Assembly (NCBI GenBank): GCA_018389105.1
Contig: JACATO010000122.1
Span: 945,001 to 1,009,000, forward strand
Direction: 5' to 3'
DNA: 64,000 nucleotides
Origin: Nautilus pompilius
Taxonomy: Eukaryota > Mollusca > Cephalopoda > Nautilida > Nautilidae
How positions within the stretch are numbered: the stretch's first letter is position 1; every line of letters starts with the position of its first letter. Below are positions 61,501 to 64,000 of this stretch, in pieces. The notes below the pieces were generated by a model. It had not been told where the DNA came from, ran no database searches, and saw only the letters and a list, made by a program, of their open reading frames with translations. Made by a program: the position numbers and the translations under genes.

Positions 61501-62361
61501 AGTACAGAGTTGAGAAAAAAGCAACACCAATTATTAATTAACTATCTCCTAATTATATAAAAAAAGCTTTTAGCATTTTAAAAAGATAATAATTCAAAGC
61601 CAACCTTGAGTTTCTAGAACATGCTATTAACAATGCCCCTTCAAATGATTCCTAACAATGAATAGGAAGGTTAAAGTTTCATTGCTGCTCTATTAATGGA
61701 GATATTACTCATTTAGAGAAATCAATTAGTATATTAAAAGTTTTCATTACAAATTTCAACAGATGTATAAAGGGAAAACATAAAAAAGGCCCAATACCTC
61801 CAGATTCCTAAGGGGTGGGTGGGTGTTCAGCTCTGTTACTCACCAGGATTTTCTGTCACATCCACAACACCAACATTAATGTTCAAATCGTCACTATGTT
61901 TAGCAAGATCCTTCCAAGTGCTAGCGAAATCCCGACAAGCAGGGCACCAGGGAGCCATGCTGTAACATGATAATAAACAAGTTTAATTAAAGTGGGGAAA
62001 CAAAGCAACCAAACGGCCAGACGTTCGACTAGGAATATCGGGTTTTCCATACACGGCAGGCCGACTCCTCTAGCCTGGTCGGGGTAGACTAGCCCGGGGG
62101 CCCCCTCTACTACTAGTTAACGGTGGTTACTATTCTTACTAAGTTAACGTTTTCTCGTCAAAGTGTTGCTGAGCGATGCTGTAGTAAAAGCGGATACGGA
62201 GTCTTATTTACTTACAATTTAATCATCCATTCTCCATCCAGGGTCTCTTTCCAATTCTCGTCACGAATAACAAAAGGTTCTCCTAATTCTGAATAGCACA
62301 AGATTTCTTTGGTTGTAAAAGAAAGTAAAATTGCTACAACTAAGGGGAGTTGCTTCTCCAT
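40497..62361 (-). CDS. TMX1: Thioredoxin-related transmembrane protein 1 (ER protein-disulfide isomerase family)
   Basis: TMX1 is an ER membrane thiol oxidoreductase acting mainly on membrane-bound clients (family knowledge). Eight minus-strand exons, 62216-62361, 61844-61959, 59299-59344, 49544-49672, 46788-46833, 44099-44200, 40874-40993 and 40497-40586, give 264 residues (human 280) with consistent phases 2, 1, 2, 2, 0, 0, 0. Visible in order: signal peptide (residues 1 to about 22, MEKQLPLVVAILLSF), thioredoxin fold with active site WCPAC (Cys54, Cys57; CPAC is typical of TMX1), the cis-proline loop SLPS (Pro99), and the motif YVGPRT. After that come an aromatic/amphipathic stretch, one membrane span (about 177-198), a Cys-Cys-Cys at 199-201 just inside the cytosolic face, and an acidic cytosolic tail. 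The family's juxtamembrane Cys are palmitoylated, so the triplet may serve that role. Introns total about 21 kb and are packed with transposons. Confidence 0.95.
40874..40993 (-). CDS. TMX1: TMX1 exon 7: juxtamembrane cysteines
   Basis: 40 codons starting LIVCCCDLIFPPKYG, then a charged stretch to NNER. Acceptor TTACAG, donor AGG|GTAACC. Three adjacent cysteines follow the span. Confidence 0.9.
40994..44098. other. TMX1 intron 6
   Basis: 3.1 kb, AT-rich. Slightly higher GC around 42890-43080. I recognised no element or exon. Confidence 0.4.
44099..44200 (-). CDS. TMX1: TMX1 exon 6: transmembrane span
   Basis: 34 codons, SLFNLMTDQYGIPEWG then the hydrophobic run YVIFAIATLLTGLILGL. Phase 0 at both ends. 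The acceptor is poor in pyrimidines (TTTTAAAG), but position and phase are fixed by the neighbours. Confidence 0.9.
44930..45960 (+). mobile_element. Penelope-like retroelement fragment
   Basis: Plus strand, in shifting frames, within TMX1 intron 5. GVAMGPSILAD corresponds to the Penelope GVAMGSPLSPVLAN motif. YVDDIFSAF (45051 onward) is the catalytic YVDD, and FRKSTSTGFTIKWNSFPP with YVFISTFRAFK matches the block after the palm. Near 45920 a CSGTLCRRPEDI stretch may be the worn start of the GIY-YIG endonuclease region. Old and inactive. Confidence 0.7.
46788..46833 (-). CDS. TMX1: TMX1 exon 5 (46 bp)
   Basis: Encodes MSAVSLFFKLAMFMR, the amphipathic stretch before the membrane span, matching human MSSMSALFQLSMWIR. 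Acceptor CATTTCAG, donor AGG|GTAAGA. Confidence 0.92.
47357..47919 (+). mobile_element. Internally deleted mariner with N-terminal DNA-binding domain only
   Basis: 563 bp between TA duplications, with TIRs of about 113 bp almost identical (CAGGGTGTGGCAAAATGATC against CAGGGTGCGGCAAAATGATC). The frame at 47445-47807 contains MNWTGEHRAFIVETFIKN, NTILLWVTNFRASGSALKRK and STGRPRTARTPENV, the DUF4817-type helix-turn-helix of this mariner group. It stops shortly after SVQQSPRRSETK, where the DDE catalytic half has been lost. It sits in TMX1 intron 4. The close TIR match suggests a recent copy. Confidence 0.85.
48570..49400 (-). mobile_element. Decayed Tc1-like transposase
   Basis: Minus-strand frame 48982-48608 reads MILSDEICSICIF (family SDESRFCL), then PYLSITENLWDIVSRQVSLR (family SPIENLWDxLxRRVR), and ends LILSMCRQCTTCI. 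Missing pieces and stops upstream. Inside TMX1 intron 4. Confidence 0.7.
49544..49672 (-). CDS. TMX1: TMX1 exon 4
   Basis: 129 bp encoding HIKNGDFRVYVGPRTLDDL and onward to SWWLRPDSFQ, the end of the thioredoxin domain. Acceptor TTATCTGCAG, donor CA|GTAAGT. It is flanked by two of the longest introns of the gene (9.6 and 2.7 kb). Confidence 0.93.
50085..53700 (+). mobile_element. 5'-truncated L1/Tx1-type LINE with long GC-rich 3' region
   Basis: From 50085 the reverse-transcriptase part of ORF2 reads in shifted frames. ENWRPISLLNSDYKIIAKAL, LVPGRSITNTLQ and LAVDQKKAFDRVDW carry the first catalytic Asp. QYVDDTTLLL (51019 onward) is the YVDD box, then LLGIYFPTNN and KAKLSLNLSFFTKTELINIY lead to the C-terminus. 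The Tx1-type order is clear. Stops at 50465 and 50777 and several shifts disable it. A 1.3-kb GC-rich tail follows, with A runs near 53341 and 53680, both next to GATCAACA. It lies in TMX1 intron 3, antisense to the gene. Confidence 0.8.
53889..54597 (+). mobile_element. Internally deleted mariner with catalytic C-terminal half only
   Basis: 709 bp between TA duplications, with about 30-bp TIRs CAGGGTGTTCCAAAAGTCTT that match almost perfectly. The frame at 54091-54360 has DFIFQQDGAPPHWS (second catalytic Asp) and WPPRSPDLTPCDFFLWG (third catalytic Asp), then a TGA where the family has an Arg codon. The same frame continues ITEAVSTIDNAMLGRVW and NGAHIEHL to a stop. The N-terminal helix-turn-helix and first Asp are missing. 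Confidence 0.85.
54598..59298. other. Distal part of TMX1 intron 3
   Basis: AT-rich. Contains the candidate microprotein frame and a (GCTT)n run at 58637-58656. The 55850-56480 stretch is less AT-rich and may be an old element, but no protein motif is readable. Confidence 0.4.
57053..57268 (-). CDS. Candidate single-pass membrane microprotein in a TMX1 intron
   Basis: A 71-codon frame, MYNRCISLVRRWFSFAIQQP to GQSWLKGITFK. It has a basic N-terminal part (RR, HKAKHR), one clear hydrophobic span (about residues 29-45, FLFYVAVMLLLGYILY) and a polar C-terminal part. The composition is unlike the random AT-rich frames around it and unlike any transposon protein I know. ATTTCTTTAG inside the frame, just before the RRWFSF codons, could be a splice acceptor, so the true N-terminus may be an unseen exon. 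Same strand as TMX1 but outside its exon chain. I do not recognise the family; a chance frame is possible. Confidence 0.35.
   Translation of the reverse strand: MYNRCISLVRRWFSFAIQQPAHKAKHRFLFYVAVMLLLGYILYTKMTDFILENNKHFNQLGQSWLKGITFK
59299..59344 (-). CDS. TMX1: TMX1 exon 3 (46 bp)
   Basis: Encodes GLSGRFLVTSLPSIL with the cis-proline at residue 99, between TTTCAG and CA|GTAAGT. Matches the human GLSGRF...LPTIYH segment. Confidence 0.93.
59345..61843. other. TMX1 intron 2
   Basis: 2.5 kb, AT-rich, with short CA (60146 onward) and TA (near 61400) runs. Nothing else recognised. Confidence 0.45.
61844..61959 (-). CDS. TMX1: TMX1 exon 2: CPAC active site
   Basis: 116 bp; the first base completes Phe49, followed by MAPWCPACRDFASTW and VGVVDVTENPG. 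Ends G|GTGAGT. It contains both redox cysteines and the conserved DVTE turn. Confidence 0.95.
62216..62361 (-). CDS. TMX1: TMX1 exon 1: signal peptide and start of thioredoxin fold
   Basis: ATG at 62361 opens MEKQLPLVVAILLSFTTKEI, a good signal peptide, and the exon ends AAATT|GTAAGT. The same frame is open to another ATG at 62484, which would add 41 residues ahead of the signal peptide. I chose the inner start because a buried signal sequence would not fit the family. Confidence 0.92.
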
Positions 62362-62410
62362 CTTCTTTACAGGTACCGGTGAACCGCTAAATAGTGTGTA
62401 TTCCAAATAC

Positions 62411-62440
62411 TCCGCCCGCCTCACTGACTGCGCATGCGCA
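62411..62440. promoter_or_regulatory. TMX1 core promoter with NRF1-type and GC-box motifs
   Basis: TGCGCATGCGCA at 62429-62440 is a full palindromic NRF1 consensus, and CCGCCCGCC at about 62412-62420 is a GC box. Both lie within 80 bases upstream of the chosen TMX1 start, in a locally CpG-rich patch of an AT-rich window. NRF1 sites usually sit close to the transcription start. That favours initiation downstream of the outer ATG at 62484 and supports the inner start. Confidence 0.6.
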
Positions 62441-62685
62441 GTTGGCATGAGATGTCCAGTTAAATTGTCGGCTTCAGATGCCATATTTTCGACAACCCCT
62501 CCCCTCCTCCCCTTTCGTTCGTAGAATTAATAGTCAGTCATCACCTTTACAGATTTAAAGATGTTTACACTATCTTTTACTTCCTTATGCTTTTTTTTTT
62601 TTTTGGTGTTGTACTCGCTTTACTTATTAGCTAGCACCATCAGCAGGTGGCTACACAAAGTTAGATATGTATTACTCCATGTCGT

Positions 62686-63672
62686 CTCCCGTTGTTGTGC
62701 CTACCTGTTTATTAAAACTAGGAGTCTTCCACCTGTTCTCCCGTTGTTGCGCCTACCTGTTTATTAAAACTAGGAGTCTTCCACCTGTTCTCCCGTTGTT
62801 GCGCCTACCTGTTTATTAAAACTAGGAGTCTTCCACCTGTTCTCCCGTTGTTGTGCCTTCCTGTTTATTAAAACTAGGAGTCTTCCACCTGTTCTCCCGT
62901 TGATGTGCCTACCTGTTCATTAAAACTAGGAGTCTTCCACCTGTTCTCCCGTTGTTGTGCCTACCTGTTTATTAAAACTAGGAGTCTTCCACCTGTTCTC
63001 CCGTTGTTGCGCCTACCTGTTTATTAAAACTAGGAGTCTTCCACCTGTTCTCCCGTTGTTGTGCCTACCTGTTTATTAAAACTAGGAGTCTTCCACCTGT
63101 TCTCCCGTTGTTGTGCCTTCCTGTTTATTAAAACTAGGAGTCTTCCACCTGTTCTCCCGTTGTTGTGCCTACCTGTTTATTAAAACTAGGAGTCTTCCAC
63201 CTGTTCTCCCGTTGATGTGCCTACCTGTTCATTAAAACTAGGAGTCTTCCACCTGTTCTCTCGTTGTTGTGCCTACCTGTTTATTAAAACTAGGAGTCTT
63301 CCACCTGTTCTCCCGTTGTTGCGCCTACCTGTTTATTAAAACTAGGAGTCTTCCACCTGTTCTCCCGTTGTTGTGCCTACCTGTTTATTAAAACTAGGAG
63401 TCTTCCACCTGTTCTCCCGTTGTTGTGCCTACCTGTTTATTAAAACTAGGAGTCTTCCACCTGTTCTCCCGTTGTTGTGCCTACCTGTTTATTAAAACTA
63501 GGAGTCTTCCACCTGTTCTCCCGTTGTGTGCCTACCTGTTCATTAAAACTAGGAGTCTTCCACCTGTTCTCTCGTTGTTGTGCCTACCTGTTTATTAAAA
63601 CCAGGAGTCTTCCACCTGTTCTCCCGTTGTTGCGCCTACCTGTTTATTAAAACTAGGAATCTTCCAACTGTT
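62686..63672 (+). repeat. 52-bp minisatellite, about 19 copies, with a 312-bp higher-order period
   Basis: Unit CTCCCGTTGTTGTGCCTACC followed by TGTTTATTAAAACTAGGAGT and CTTCCACCTGTT. Copies start at 62686 and every 52 bases to 63621, with one 51-bp copy at 63518. Variants recur: the form with GTTGATGTGCC or a shortened GTTGTGTGCC plus GTTCATT starts at 62894, 63206 and 63518, exactly six units apart. Twice it is followed by the form CTCTCGTTG and then the GTTGTTGCGCC form. It starts about 325 bases upstream of the TMX1 start. The short plus-strand frames inside are not genes. Confidence 0.95.
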
Positions 63673-64000
63673 GCAGGTAAGGTTGTCCATCGGTGTGTGG
63701 TTCATGTAGCCAGATCGGTCCAATGTATAAGTGAGGCTTATCATACTCCTGTGGAAGTTTCCAAGAGACTATATAAAGGCAGCCAGCCAGCCAGCCACCC
63801 AACAATTCCTCCTTCCCTAGGGGGTGGGGGGGGTGCGATTTACCCATTACCCCCCATATGTCCCTAGGAGCTGGAAACAAAAGCTTCATCACCAGGCTGA
63901 CTGACCGCTAGTCGGCCAAGTACTATTGTTATTGTAATGTTGTTTGGCTTGGCTTCCAGGTGGCCTAAATTATGTTAATAAACCAACCATGTGTTCGAAT
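63673..64000 (+). promoter_or_regulatory. LTR-like segment: TATA box, GCCA repeat and polyadenylation signal
   Basis: TATATAAAGGC (TATAAA at 63772-63777) is followed by a GCCA tandem (63778-63797), a G/C-run stretch, and AATAAA at 63977-63982, about 200 bases on. A promoter and poly(A) signal this close together are typical of an LTR, and tandem repeats often occupy the U3 part. No coding sequence, primer-binding site or second LTR is in view, so it could equally be an ordinary promoter. Confidence 0.35.

Noticed and set aside
62686-63672. A CRISPR array.
   Set aside because: Units are directly contiguous without unique spacers, in animal nuclear DNA.
62561-63867. Plus-strand frames in and around the 52-bp array.
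   Set aside because: They consist of the repeat unit read in one frame or low-complexity flanks, with no independent support.

Overview
The window is nuclear DNA from a multicellular animal. It is AT-rich, its coding exons are short and bounded by GT/AG splice sites, introns run to several kb, and it carries many decayed transposons. Three conserved animal genes can be read by joining exons whose phases agree and whose residues match known families. The transposon mix (Tc1, mariner types with an N-terminal DUF4817-like helix-turn-helix, pogo/Tigger, CR1-like, L1/Tx1-like and Penelope-like) suggests an invertebrate. An arthropod, perhaps a chelicerate, would fit, but the sequence does not prove it.

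Layout. Positions 1-3467 hold two decayed Tc1 transposases in what is probably an intron. Positions 3468-24828 (+) hold the last seven coding exons of HAUS6, an augmin subunit; its N-terminal exons lie left of the window. SDHAF4, a succinate dehydrogenase assembly factor, follows on the minus strand in tail-to-tail orientation (28135-35815). It has a 12-codon first exon, a 7.4-kb intron full of LINE debris, and one main exon. A CpG-rich start region at 35.8-36.7 kb contains a near-palindromic RFX X-box. TMX1, an ER membrane thioredoxin-family protein, fills 40497-62361 on the minus strand in eight exons that join without a phase error. Its introns hold a Penelope-like fragment, two internally deleted mariner elements, a Tc1 remnant, an L1/Tx1-type LINE and a short reading frame for a possible single-pass membrane protein.

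Upstream of TMX1 lies an array of about 19 copies of a 52-bp unit (62686-63672), with signs of a six-unit (312-bp) higher-order period. A segment with a TATA box and a polyadenylation signal, resembling an LTR, follows it to the window end.

The three genes act in different places: HAUS6 on spindle microtubules, SDHAF4 in the mitochondrial matrix and TMX1 in the ER membrane. Nothing indicates that they work together. I found no CRISPR array, tRNA or rRNA gene, or clearly new multi-gene system. The most unusual items are the 52-bp array with its LTR-like neighbour, the candidate nested membrane microprotein, and the two mariner derivatives that keep opposite halves of a transposase.
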